NCBI RefSeq assembly: GCF_000801955.1
Contig: NZ_JSZO01000002.1
Coordinates: forward strand, 1 to 64,000
Direction of reading: 5' to 3'
DNA from: Ralstonia sp. A12
GTDB lineage: Bacteria; Pseudomonadota; Gammaproteobacteria; Burkholderiales; Burkholderiaceae
Length of the DNA: 64,000 bases
Below the pieces are notes generated by a model. It was not told where the DNA came from. It worked only from the letters and a program-made list of their open reading frames with translations, and did not search any database. The position numbers and the translations under genes are program-made. Positions 48,068 to 55,428 of the stretch are shown here, piece after piece; the stretch's first letter is position 1; each line of letters starts with the position of its first letter.

Positions 48068-49027
48068 TCAGGCAGCCACGCCCAGCGGGATGGTGTCATG
48101 AACCAGTGGGTCCACCTCGCTCACCACCACGTCCACCATCTCCTGTGTGGGTAGCAGACCCATGCGCTTGGCTAGGTACGCCTCAAAGTCAGCACGCACT
48201 TCTGGATGGCGCAGCGCAAATTCAACGGTCGCCTGCAGGTAGCCAAATTTGCTGCCGCAATCGAAGCGCTGGCCACGATAGCGATAGGCCAGGATCTGTT
48301 CTTCCGCCAGCAGACTCTGGATAGCGTCGGTCAACTGCAGCTCGCCGCCGGCACCTGGCGTCAGGTTGCGCAGATGATCGAAGATGCGCGGCGTCAGGAT
48401 GTAGCGGCCGACCACGCCCAGGTTGGACGGCGCATCCTTCGGTGCGGGCTTCTCGACGATGCCGTCGAGCTTGATCAGACGATCGTCCCATTCGCGACCG
48501 GCCACCACGCCGTACGAACGCGAGGCTTCCGGCGCAATCGTCTCGACACCGACGATCGAGCAGCGGTAGTGGTCGTACAACTCGGTCATCTGCTGCATGA
48601 CGGGGGGTTGGTGGTCCAACAGATCGTCCGCCAGGATCACCGCAAAAGGCTCATCGCGTACCAATTTCTGCGCACACAGCACCGCGTGGCCTAGGCCCAG
48701 CGTTTCAGGCTGGCGCACATAGAAGCACTCCACGCCTGGCGGCTTGATCGACTGCACCATCTCCAACAGTGCGTGCTTGTTCTTGGCCGCCAACTCCGAT
48801 TCCAGCTCATACGCCTTGTCAAAGTGGTCTTCAATCGCGCGCTTGGCGCGCCCAGTGATGAAGATCATCTCCGTAATGCCCGCAGCGGCCGCCTCTTCCA
48901 CCGCATATTGAATCAGCGGCTTATCGACGATCGGCAACATCTCTTTCGGGCTGGCCTTGGTGGCGGGCAAAAAGCGCGTACCGAGCCCCGCCACGGGAAA
49001 CACGGCCTTGGTGATCTTCTCGTTCAT
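48068..49027 (-). CDS. galU: UTP-glucose-1-phosphate uridylyltransferase
   Basis: 319 residues. Makes UDP-glucose for exopolysaccharide, LPS and trehalose synthesis. Signature KAVFPVAGLGTRFLPATKAS at the N-terminus, KEMLPIVDKPLIQYAVEEA next, and ILADDLLD in the core. GGAG precedes the ATG at 49027. Single gene. A variant repeat copy lies inside it at 48657. Confidence 0.95.
   Translation of the reverse strand: MNEKITKAVFPVAGLGTRFLPATKASPKEMLPIVDKPLIQYAVEEAAAAGITEMIFITGRAKRAIEDHFDKAYELESELAAKNKHALLEMVQSIKPPGVECFYVRQPETLGLGHAVLCAQKLVRDEPFAVILADDLLDHQPPVMQQMTELYDHYRCSIVGVETIAPEASRSYGVVAGREWDDRLIKLDGIVEKPAPKDAPSNLGVVGRYILTPRIFDHLRNLTPGAGGELQLTDAIQSLLAEEQILAYRYRGQRFDCGSKFGYLQATVEFALRHPEVRADFEAYLAKRMGLLPTQEMVDVVVSEVDPLVHDTIPLGVAA
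48657..48672 (-). repeat. variant iteron-like repeat inside galU
   Basis: CGTACCAATTTCTGCG on the plus strand; encodes AQKLVR. Confidence 0.7.
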
Positions 49028-49176
49028 GACAACTCCATCGGTGAGACGTAGCGTCATGAGCAAGTCATATGCCTACCGCTCAGCCCTTTGGTGGAGCGGG
49101 GTGAGCGCAGCGCGGCAATGTTCGCGCTGCCTTGCGGCAGGTCTTTCCTACAACCGATTGCAAGTCCGCCGAGCCA

Positions 49177-49194
49177 ACTTTCAGCGCCGAAAGT
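49177..49194. promoter_or_regulatory. parS-like centromere site 1 (one mismatch)
   Basis: ACTTTCAGCGCCGAAAGT, one base off the perfect 18-bp palindrome found at 52111. It lies between galU and the coiled-coil protein gene, eight bases from a repeat copy. Confidence 0.6.
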
Positions 49195-49201
49195 CGAAAA
49201 G

Positions 49202-49217
49202 CGTACCCAATTCTGCG
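49202..49217 (-). repeat. variant iteron-like repeat next to a parS-like site
   Basis: CGTACCCAATTCTGCG on the plus strand, preceded by AAAAG. Intergenic. Confidence 0.75.
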
Positions 49218-49274
49218 TACGCTTCAACGCTCGCTCGGGGCACCGTGGGCCAGTAAGTACACGCCAACGGCGCG

Positions 49275-50111
49275 TCAGGAGGAAGGTTTGACCCAGCCGC
49301 GCACGACCGGCGCGGCCCGCTCCGGCGTACGGCGGTAGGCGTCGATCTGGGTACGCAGTTGTGTGACCTCGGCTTCCAGCGCGCGGATGCGTTGGCGCAA
49401 TTGGTCGGCCTCGCTCTGCGTCTGCTGGCGCACGGCATCGTTCTGCAGTCGCAGGAAACGCTCGGTGCCGGCTAACGCGCTGGCGGCGCCTTCCAGGCGC
49501 GTGACGGTCTCGAAGGTCTGCTCCAGGCGCTCAAGCGTTGTGTCAGTCAGCTTGGGCGGGGTGGTAGGTGCTGTGGCCAGCGCCTCCCCAAGGCGGCGCT
49601 CCAGATCGGCCATTGCCGCCTGAAGTTGCCGGTTGCGCGCCGCTTCGTGCTCCAGCGCCCGTTCTGCCACTTCGGCACGGATGCGTGCCTCCATCCACTC
49701 CGCGCCAGCACCGGGCGCGCCGATGGCGCGTGAGGCCACCCGGTCTCGTTCTTCACGGGCTGAACGGCCGGCTGGCGCCAAAAGCGTACCCGTTTCTGCG
49801 AGCGCCCACGGGATCGGCCAAGGCTCCACCGCATCCGCCGCAGGACCGCCAGACACATCACCCCGCCCCCGCGCACGATCCACCGCCTTCTGCAGCGTCG
49901 TGTTGCTGGGCCGGCGCTGCACACCGGCTTGTGCCAACCACTGCGTATACCGGCGCGCGCCATAAACGCGACGCGTCACAACGTGGACCGCCTCAATCAC
50001 TTCATCAAGGAAGACCGCGTTGTCATGCGGGAAAGCGACGTCCAGCCGCTGGACCGCATCAACGATTCGCTGCTGCTGTTCGGTGGAGAAATGAAGACCG
50101 GGTCTAGCCAT
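49275..50111 (-). CDS. KfrA-like DNA-binding coiled-coil protein (probable)
   Basis: 278 residues. An N-terminal helical domain (about 1-90; FLDEVIEAVHVVTRRVYGARRYTQWL, then NTTLQKAVDRARGRG) is followed by a long Glu/Gln/Arg-rich coiled coil (about 130-265), the layout of plasmid KfrA proteins, which bind DNA and support segregation. I cannot confirm homology by eye. It lies two genes downstream of parAB and carries a repeat copy in its sequence (encoding AETGTLL). An AT-rich region with a dyad ATGT...ACAT (50126-50144) precedes it and may be an autoregulatory site. Confidence 0.65.
   Translation of the reverse strand: MARPGLHFSTEQQQRIVDAVQRLDVAFPHDNAVFLDEVIEAVHVVTRRVYGARRYTQWLAQAGVQRRPSNTTLQKAVDRARGRGDVSGGPAADAVEPWPIPWALAETGTLLAPAGRSAREERDRVASRAIGAPGAGAEWMEARIRAEVAERALEHEAARNRQLQAAMADLERRLGEALATAPTTPPKLTDTTLERLEQTFETVTRLEGAASALAGTERFLRLQNDAVRQQTQSEADQLRQRIRALEAEVTQLRTQIDAYRRTPERAAPVVRGWVKPSS
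49785..49800 (-). repeat. dispersed iteron-like repeat inside the coiled-coil protein gene
   Basis: CGTACCCGTTTCTGCG on the plus strand, preceded by AAAG. Encodes AETGTLL, the same peptide as the copy in the LysR gene at 33576. Confidence 0.9.
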
Positions 50112-50326
50112 GGTGGACGTTCTTGATGTTCATATAGTGTACATTAAGGGTTAAAAACATCAATCTAATCATTAAATCAATCATTATTTTTATTGAGATG
50201 ATATGAAGTTGCAGACGCGTTTTCACGGCCAGCATGCGACACAGGCACCTCAAAATACGTTTCTGGCAGCGCTTTCGTCGGTGAATGGTCCGTCGCCTGG
50301 CTAGCCGCGCAGACTGCATTTCCGCA
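50112..50326. other. AT-rich promoter region of the coiled-coil protein gene
   Basis: The stretch 50120-50200 is strikingly A/T-rich (runs such as ATTATTTTTATT) compared with its neighbours. It holds the promoter of the minus-strand gene and perhaps its operator. No gene seen. Confidence 0.5.
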
Positions 50327-50342
50327 CGCAGAAATGGGTACG
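50327..50342 (+). repeat. dispersed iteron-like repeat
   Basis: CGCAGAAATGGGTACG, between the parB terminator and the coiled-coil protein promoter. Confidence 0.9.
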
Positions 50343-50380
50343 CTCGGCCCCCTGGAGGCTCCAGAACCTGGCGAATTGGG

Positions 50381-50409
50381 GAAAAAAAAAGCGCCCCTGA
50401 GGGCGCTTT
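50381..50409 (-). terminator. terminator of parAB
   Basis: AAAGCGCCC / GGGCGCTTT arms, loop CTGA, then nine T on the minus strand, 20 bases after the parB stop. Confidence 0.95.
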
Positions 50410-50428
50410 CGATGATCCGAGGAGGCGG

Positions 50429-51436
50429 TTACAGCAATGCGATATCTAGGCCAAAGCGGCTTTTCAGCGCTTCCACCAGGGATTCACGAGCAGCTCGATC
50501 TGCCAGCTTCACATCCAGCATGACGCGGCCGGAATCCCACTCCTTGATTGTGCCGAGAAGATCACCTTCACTGCTGCGAATCTTGTACTGACGACTGACT
50601 TCCTTGACCTTTCGGGTACGCCCCTCCTGGGCCACTTTTCGGATCTGCTCAACATCCCGGCTCGACAAACCTTCTTCCAGCACCCGATGGACGAGTTCAC
50701 GTGTGCGTTCCTCTCCGGCGCTCTTGAAGTACAGCGTTAGTTCGTAGCCCGTCGCGATCCCGATCCCCGCCGGGCGCTCTTTCATGACATCCAGCACGGT
50801 TTCCGGCAGCTTCAGCAGCGCCAGGGTCTTATTCACCGTACCGGCTGACACACCGGTAATCTCGCAAATATCTTCTTCTTTTTTTACTTTTCCTTCGTCC
50901 AGCAACTGGCGCCAGGCAATCGCATTGTCGAGCACAGACTGACCCGAGCGCTGCTCGTTCAGCACGAACGACAAACGATAGAAATCAATGTCAGACAGAC
51001 CGTCTTCAACGAAGCAGTCCATCTCAGCCTTGCCCGCTGCGGCCAAGGCACGCTTGCGGTAGTGACCGTCGATCAGGACATACCAGCCCGGTCTAGCGGG
51101 ATCGGGTGCAGCCAAGCCGGGCGTTTGCTGTCCGTGCGTGGCAATCGAAGCTGCTCGTTCCTGCACGATCTGCGGATCATAGATACGCCGGGCGTTAAGC
51201 GGATTTTCCTGCAGGCGATCCAACGGAACTTTGATGACGCGGCGCTCGGAAGTGTTCGCGGGGGCAGGACTTTCAGCGCTGAAAGCGGGAGCCGCAGGCT
51301 GCCCGAGCAGGCCTCGCGGATGCGAGGTGATGGCCTGCTCAGCCAGCGCAAACCTGTCAACTGGCGCAGCTTTGGTCTTCTCCGCCGCAATGCCCGCCAA
51401 CATCCCATCCTTGAGCGATTTCAACTTCGCGCTCAT
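50429..51436 (-). CDS. parB: chromid/plasmid partition protein ParB
   Basis: 335 residues. ParB N-terminal domain with VPLDRLQENPLNARRIYDP and the CTPase/arginine box YVLIDGHYRKRALAAAG, a central HTH (KEEDICEITGVSAGTVNKTLALLKLP), and a C-terminal dimerisation region. Binds parS and works with ParA for replicon segregation. Its ATG overlaps the parA stop by four bases (ATGA). A perfect parS-like palindrome lies inside its own coding sequence (51269). Confidence 0.94.
   Translation of the reverse strand: MSAKLKSLKDGMLAGIAAEKTKAAPVDRFALAEQAITSHPRGLLGQPAAPAFSAESPAPANTSERRVIKVPLDRLQENPLNARRIYDPQIVQERAASIATHGQQTPGLAAPDPARPGWYVLIDGHYRKRALAAAGKAEMDCFVEDGLSDIDFYRLSFVLNEQRSGQSVLDNAIAWRQLLDEGKVKKEEDICEITGVSAGTVNKTLALLKLPETVLDVMKERPAGIGIATGYELTLYFKSAGEERTRELVHRVLEEGLSSRDVEQIRKVAQEGRTRKVKEVSRQYKIRSSEGDLLGTIKEWDSGRVMLDVKLADRAARESLVEALKSRFGLDIALL
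51269..51286. promoter_or_regulatory. parS-like centromere site 2, inside parB
   Basis: CTTTCAGCGCTGAAAG (51270-51285) is a perfect 16-bp palindrome with the same core as site 3. It encodes FSAES-like residues of the ParB linker. Confidence 0.75.
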
Positions 51437-52101
51437 ACGCGTTCCTCCTGCAGCAACTGCAACACCTCGTCGACCATGATGTCGACTTCATTGACCGCTT
51501 CCCGCGCGCCCTGCACGCCGTGCACCGTGGCACCGATTGCCTGGCATTCACGGAATGCGGATCGCGAACCGATCATGGAATCCATCAACGGAATATCGCC
51601 ATCATCACCAAGAATTTCGATTGCTTGTTTGGCGAGTGATACACGTCGCTGAACCATATTGGCCAGCACGCGAATCCGCAGCGTCTCGTTGGTCACCTGT
51701 GCTTGCTGGGCGAGCGCCTTTGCAGCCACCGCAGCCCAAAGATCGGGTGGCGAAGGCACAACTGGAATCAAGGCAATGTCGGAAATCAGCAACGCGCTCG
51801 ACGAGGAGGGAGAATGCACCGCAGGCGGACAATCCACCACGATGTAGTCGTAGTCCCCCACAAACTTGCGTACCTCTCGATGCATTGCGCCGCCTGAGGG
51901 CGCCAGCCCAATGACAGAGGCAGGGAAAGGCTTGTCGTCTGAGGCCTGTGCAGCCCAGCGGGTCGCCGTCCCTTGCTCATCCATATCGACCAGCAGTGTC
52001 TTACTACCTCGCAAGCCGAGAGTTCCGGCGATGTGCATGCTGACCGTGGTCTTGCCGCATCCGCCCTTCTGATTGAATACCGTTACGATCTTGGCGCTCA
52101 C
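51433..52101 (-). CDS. parA: partition ATPase ParA
   Basis: 222 residues. Deviant Walker A KGGCGKTT at residues 12-19, Walker B VVDCPPAV, and the MDEQGTA switch region. A short ParA without an N-terminal DNA-binding domain, so autoregulation probably depends on ParB or sites upstream. GTG start at 52101 with GGAGG four bases before. Operon parA-parB. Confidence 0.94.
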   Translation of the reverse strand: MSAKIVTVFNQKGGCGKTTVSMHIAGTLGLRGSKTLLVDMDEQGTATRWAAQASDDKPFPASVIGLAPSGGAMHREVRKFVGDYDYIVVDCPPAVHSPSSSSALLISDIALIPVVPSPPDLWAAVAAKALAQQAQVTNETLRIRVLANMVQRRVSLAKQAIEILGDDGDIPLMDSMIGSRSAFRECQAIGATVHGVQGAREAVNEVDIMVDEVLQLLQEERV

Positions 52102-52110
52102 TGGTCCTCC

Positions 52111-52128
52111 ACTTTCAGCGCTGAAAGT
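52111..52128. promoter_or_regulatory. parS-like centromere site 3, upstream of parA
   Basis: ACTTTCAGCGCTGAAAGT, a perfect 18-bp palindrome, ten bases upstream of the parA start codon, so ParB binding could also repress parAB. Confidence 0.8.
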
Positions 52129-52358
52129 CAGTAGCGCTCATCTTAGGGAAGAGGACGTAAAAACACAAGATCAATAAAATTCAATTTATACAAATTGGAA
52201 TATGAGGGCCCGCATGCACAGACGACCTTCAATTCAGCTAAATTGAGATGTAAATGCGGCCTTTAGCGCATAACCTCACGCGTTCAGCCCGGCATCTGCG
52301 TGCTTCCTAGGTGTTTACCAGTGTGCAGAAAAGCGACATTGCAAAAAAATGCCGACCA
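52129..52358. other. intergenic region between parA and the cold-shock gene
   Basis: A/T-rich near parA. Two related dyads, CAATTT-N4-AAATTG (52182-52197) and TCAATT-N6-AATTGA (52229-52246), are candidate operators for the parA promoter. No gene seen. Confidence 0.5.
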
Positions 52359-52387
52359 TCGACACTGTGCCCCAAACTGGTTATGAT
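52359..52387 (+). promoter_or_regulatory. predicted promoter of the cold-shock gene
   Basis: TCGACA (52359-52364), 17-bp spacer, TATGAT (52382-52387). It implies a 5' untranslated leader of about 113 nt, typical of csp genes. The leader contains a hairpin (CCGGAC / GTCCGG, about 52438-52460) and T-rich runs before the ribosome site. Confidence 0.65.
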
Positions 52388-52506
52388 GCTTAGACAGTCG
52401 TCTGAAGACTTTGTCTACGCAGGATTCGGAATCAGCCGGACTCTTCGTGCGATGTCCGGATCGGCTGGATGACTTGTATTTTTTGTTTTTTTAAAGGAAT
52501 TTTTGC

Positions 52507-52710
52507 ATGGCCTCGGGTACTGTCAAATGGTTTAACGAAACCAAAGGCTTCGGCTTCATCACTCCGGACGGCGGCGGCGCAGATCTGTTTGCGCACTTCT
52601 CCGAAATTCAGGGTTCGGGCTTCAAGACCCTGAAGGACGGCCAGAAGGTCTCGTTTGAGGTGAAGCAAGGCCCGAAGGGTCTGCAAGCCTCGGCGATCAA
52701 GCCGGAATAA
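52507..52710 (+). CDS. cspA: cold-shock protein (CspA family)
   Basis: 67 residues. RNP1 KGFGFITP and RNP2-like DLFAHFSEI motifs; a full-length single CSD. Binds single-stranded RNA/DNA as an RNA chaperone. AAGGA six bases before the ATG, a long leader, and a strong terminator. Sits between parAB and repA on the opposite strand. Some csp genes are constitutive, so cold induction is not certain. Confidence 0.96.
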   Translation: MASGTVKWFNETKGFGFITPDGGGADLFAHFSEIQGSGFKTLKDGQKVSFEVKQGPKGLQASAIKPE

Positions 52711-52732
52711 GCATTTCGGGCTGACCGCCTGA

Positions 52733-52769
52733 GATGAAAAAAGGGGAGCTTCGGCTCCCCTTTCTTTTT
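52733..52769. terminator. bidirectional terminator between cspA and repA
   Basis: AAAGGGGAGC / GCTCCCCTTT with loop TTCG, flanked by A-run on the left and TTTCTTTTT on the right, so it works for both convergent genes. Confidence 0.95.
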
Positions 52770-52788
52770 GCCCGCAGCAAATTTTGCT

Positions 52789-53862
52789 TCAGGCCAGCTT
52801 TCGCACACTGGTACGTGACGGCTGCAGGATCAGCGATTTCGACGAATCCGCGTCCACCTTGGCGTCCGGATAGACCACCAGCACGTCCTTCAAGGCCTTA
52901 CGGAACAGCGCACGGAATTTCCGCTCGCTCTCCGTCTCGGTACCAAACTGCATCTGCAGGGCTTCCCACGGGATCTCCGTGCGCTTCTGGATCGTAAAGA
53001 AGCGATAGGTGAGCCACGAATACACGTCGAGCGCAAACGGCGATTGCTTAAGCGCTTTCAACGCCCGCATATCCACCGGCACAGGGCGATTCACAAGCTC
53101 GTTGAAGAACGGCTCGGACAGCACCACGAAGCTCTCGAACATCGAGCCCTGGCCTGGCTGCATCGGATCCCACCAGGTCGACAGTTGATCAGCCAGCAGA
53201 TAGCCGATGCGGTCGATCGATAGCGGTTCCTGATTCTGATTTTGGGTGGGCGCCGACTTGTTCTGCACGATGGCAATGGTCGCCGAGAACAGACGGATCA
53301 TCTGCTGGCGAACAAGCGTCATGGTGCCCCGTTTGCCCCCCGTGGCCATCGGAATGCCGAGGTTGTACATGAACTCGGACAACGAGTTGCCGAGCGAAAT
53401 ACGCCGGTCTTCCACTGTCCCTTGGAACTCGCCGCGCTTCTTCTTGGCCATGATCTCCTTGCCTATCCAGGCCAGCATCAGCCGCGGATATGAGCCATAG
53501 GGATAGCCGAAGGATACGGTCTCCGAGACGATGCGCTGCCGGCCATTGGTGGCCCGCTCCGAGCGTTGCTGCGTGAAGTACCCGGGCTGAATCATCAGCG
53601 AGATGTTGCCGCTGGAGCGCGTCCAGACCGGTGGCGATCCTTTGGGCGCCCGGTAGGGGAGGGTGACCTGAACGCTGGCGCGGCTGAGGAAACCGACCTC
53701 ACCGCTTTGCCAAGCGTCTTCGCGTTCCATCGCCTGGGCTTCATCGAACAGGCGTTGGAACTTCTCCGGTGCGGCAATGACTTGCCCTCCCGAGGGGACG
53801 ATGATGCGGCTGGGCGAAGTGTCGTCCGGCTTCCCGTTGGGTGTAAGGCGTTTGGTGACCAT
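52789..53862 (-). CDS. repA: replication initiator RepA of the secondary replicon
   Basis: 357 residues. Matches plasmid-encoded RepA (RepA_C type) initiators of Ralstonia, Cupriavidus and Burkholderia second replicons: LMLAWIGKEIMAKKKRGEF, ISLGNSLSEFMYNLGIP, SPFALDVYSWLTYRFFTI and FRKALKDVLVVYPDAK. Binds origin iterons to start replication. ATG at 53862; a TTG at 53871 is an alternative. A promoter and one iteron copy lie just upstream, so it is probably self-repressed. The array and DnaA boxes follow on the 5' side. Confidence 0.92.
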   Translation of the reverse strand: MVTKRLTPNGKPDDTSPSRIIVPSGGQVIAAPEKFQRLFDEAQAMEREDAWQSGEVGFLSRASVQVTLPYRAPKGSPPVWTRSSGNISLMIQPGYFTQQRSERATNGRQRIVSETVSFGYPYGSYPRLMLAWIGKEIMAKKKRGEFQGTVEDRRISLGNSLSEFMYNLGIPMATGGKRGTMTLVRQQMIRLFSATIAIVQNKSAPTQNQNQEPLSIDRIGYLLADQLSTWWDPMQPGQGSMFESFVVLSEPFFNELVNRPVPVDMRALKALKQSPFALDVYSWLTYRFFTIQKRTEIPWEALQMQFGTETESERKFRALFRKALKDVLVVYPDAKVDADSSKSLILQPSRTSVRKLA

Positions 53863-53886
53863 GGTGCGCAAGATTTGTTCAGAGCC

Positions 53887-53915
53887 TTTGTACTAAAACG
53901 CCTTCGGCTTGTCAC
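53887..53915 (-). promoter_or_regulatory. predicted repA promoter
   Basis: On the minus strand GTGACA (-35, 53915-53910), 17-bp spacer, TACAAA (-10, 53892-53887). The first -35 base is the last base of the repeat copy at 53915-53930, so initiator bound there would block polymerase. Confidence 0.6.
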
Positions 53916-53930
53916 GCAGAATTGGGTACG
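53915..53930 (+). repeat. variant iteron at the repA promoter
   Basis: CGCAGAATTGGGTACG, one or two bases off the core, abutting the repA -35. Likely autoregulatory site. Confidence 0.75.
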
Positions 53931-54101
53931 TTCTCTGATTTTCACTCGTTGTTGCGGGAAGGGCATCGGTGGGCAACCTGAAGGGTTGTCCACGGAAGAC
54001 CTTTCCTCACTACAAGTTATCTATACCTTCTACGTTTACTACAGGTAAACCGTATACGCGCCCCGCAAAGCCTTGTCAGCACTGGGTTTAGGGGGTGATT
54101 T

Positions 54102-54206
54102 TGTACCCGATTCTGCGAAGGGGCGAACCTGATTCTGCGTGTTGGCGTACCCGCTTCTGCGCGAAACCGTACCCGCTTCTGCGCAAAGCCCGTTCCCGTT
54201 TCTGCG
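54102..54206 (-). repeat. tandem iterons, five copies at 22-bp period
   Basis: Copies start at 54102, 54124, 54146, 54168 and 54191 (steps 22, 22, 22, 23), all reading GTACCCGNTTCTGCG-like on the plus strand; the 54124 copy is degenerate. Two helical turns per step places initiator on one face of the DNA. Nearest to the A/T-rich stretch and repA, so the likely core origin. Confidence 0.9.
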
Positions 54207-54220
54207 GGGACAACATGGGG

Positions 54221-54241
54221 TTGTCCACAGTGTTATCCACA
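54221..54241. promoter_or_regulatory. two DnaA boxes
   Basis: TTGTCCACA at 54221-54229 and TTATCCACA (perfect consensus) at 54233-54241, immediately after the tandem iterons. A third likely box, TTGTCCACG, is at 53986-53994. Confidence 0.85.
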
Positions 54242-54286
54242 GAAAATCGATGGGGACGGTCGAAATTTGCGCTGTCTCAGGCGACG

Positions 54287-54729
54287 CGTACCCGTTTCTG
54301 CGGCTGAAACAGCCAAAATTCGCGCGTGCGGGCCCAAAGCGTACCTGTTTCTGCGTACCAACTGGCAAGTGGCTCGCATTCATGCGTACCCAATTCTGCG
54401 CGCGGTTGAACAACGTATGCTCCTGGGGCCCCCGCATTAAAGCGATCTGCAAAGAAGCAAGCACACGCTTCAAGTCATCTATGTCGAATTCGTGCGTACC
54501 TGTTTCTGCGGAGCGTTGGGTGGCGGTAGTGTCGATGCGCAGCCTCCCGAATTGCCATTCGTGCCGAGAAGCAGAACTTTCATCGCTGAAACTTGAACGT
54601 GCCCGCACGGATGCAGGCCGGCTGAGCAGGCATCGTCCTGCGCGACCGTACCTGTTTCTGCGGGCAAAAAACCTTATTCGCCAACGGCTTGGCTTGCACG
54701 ACAGCACGGTAGGCGAACCCGTTTCTGCG
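54287..54729 (-). repeat. left iteron arm, six spaced copies
   Basis: Starts 54287, 54340, 54385, 54495, 54647 and 54714, all in the same orientation as the tandem set. Spacing is irregular (45-152). The last copy has GAACCC in place of GTACCC. Confidence 0.9.
54576..54593. promoter_or_regulatory. parS-like site 4 within oriV (degenerate)
   Basis: ACTTTCATCGCTGAAACT, two bases off the perfect 18-bp palindrome at 52111. Places a candidate centromere site inside the origin. Confidence 0.5.
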
Positions 54730-54737
54730 GACAGGAA

Positions 54738-54992
54738 CGCAGAAACGGGTTCGCTTTCTCATGCTGTGGAGGAACTCCCCCTTCCGCAGAAATAGGTACG
54801 CCCAGCCCGCGAGATCTCCGCAGAAACGGGTACGACCTGCCTGCATCGGAGAATGGGCTACGCCGCAGAAACAGGTACGCCACTTCTTTCGGATTTACGC
54901 AGAAACGGGTTCGCATCGTCCGCAACTGCGGATGCGTCTTGCCGCAGAAACGGGTACGCCTGGGCATTGAGATTCACGCAGAAATGGGTACG
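54738..54992 (+). repeat. right iteron arm, seven copies in opposite orientation
   Basis: Starts 54738, 54785, 54819, 54864, 54898, 54943 and 54977, reading CGCAGAAACGGGTACG-like on the plus strand. Steps are 47, 34, 45, 34, 45, 34, an alternating pattern in units of about 11 bp. Confidence 0.9.
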
Positions 54993-55046
54993 CCTGGTCA
55001 TCATCACCTCAATTTTCGCGAGGCGAGAGGTTTTCTCAGCGCAAGG

Positions 55047-55137
55047 CGTACCTGTTTCTGCGAACTGGCACGCAGAAACGGGTACACCAATCGCCAGCCA
55101 GATCGCATCACATTGCGATTTCGCAGAAATGGGTACG
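55047..55137. repeat. distal iterons: one inverted pair plus one copy
   Basis: Minus-orientation copy 55047-55062 and plus-orientation copy 55071-55086 separated by 8 bp, then a plus copy at 55122-55137. The pair has the same geometry as 54714/54738. Confidence 0.88.
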
Positions 55138-55428
55138 GTTTCTGCCATACGGCGGGCCGTGTTCGGGTAGACGGACACGCGTGGAAGGACGCGTGCAGAC
55201 GGCCTGTGTTTCGGGCATCATGCGCATCCCTCGCGCCGGCCAGCTAGCACTTGGCCGGCGCGTTCTCCATCATTTCGTCTGAATGCACAGTATTTCGATC
55301 GGCCTGCTTTGGCGCGTTGGAATCTTGTTCAGAGTAGCCTCGCCCCGTGGTGGGCGTGCATCGGGGGGACCCTGCCCTACCCTGGGCTGGCCAGCGATGA
55401 CACTTCACAACAAGAGGAGACAACCCGC

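Larger units (their letters stand above)
53986..55137. other. replication origin region (oriV) of the chromid
   Basis: About 1.2 kb without genes. From left to right: a DnaA-box-like TTGTCCACG (53986), an A/T-rich stretch (about 54005-54060, likely unwinding element), five iterons at 22-bp period (54102-54206), two DnaA boxes (54221, 54233), six more iterons in the same orientation up to 54729, a parS-like site (54576), then an arm of iterons in the opposite orientation (54738-54992) and three final copies to 55137. Open frames in this stretch are made of repeats and are not genes. Confidence 0.85.

Noticed and set aside
54139-54970. Several overlapping open frames in the origin
   Set aside because: They translate the repeat itself (PVSA, TRFCG, RNGYA strings) on both strands, with no ribosome sites. 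Artifacts of a stop-poor repeat.
54102-55137. CRISPR array
   Set aside because: Repeats are only 16 bp, change orientation, have unequal spacing, and no cas genes are near. The repA, DnaA box and A/T-rich context identifies iterons.
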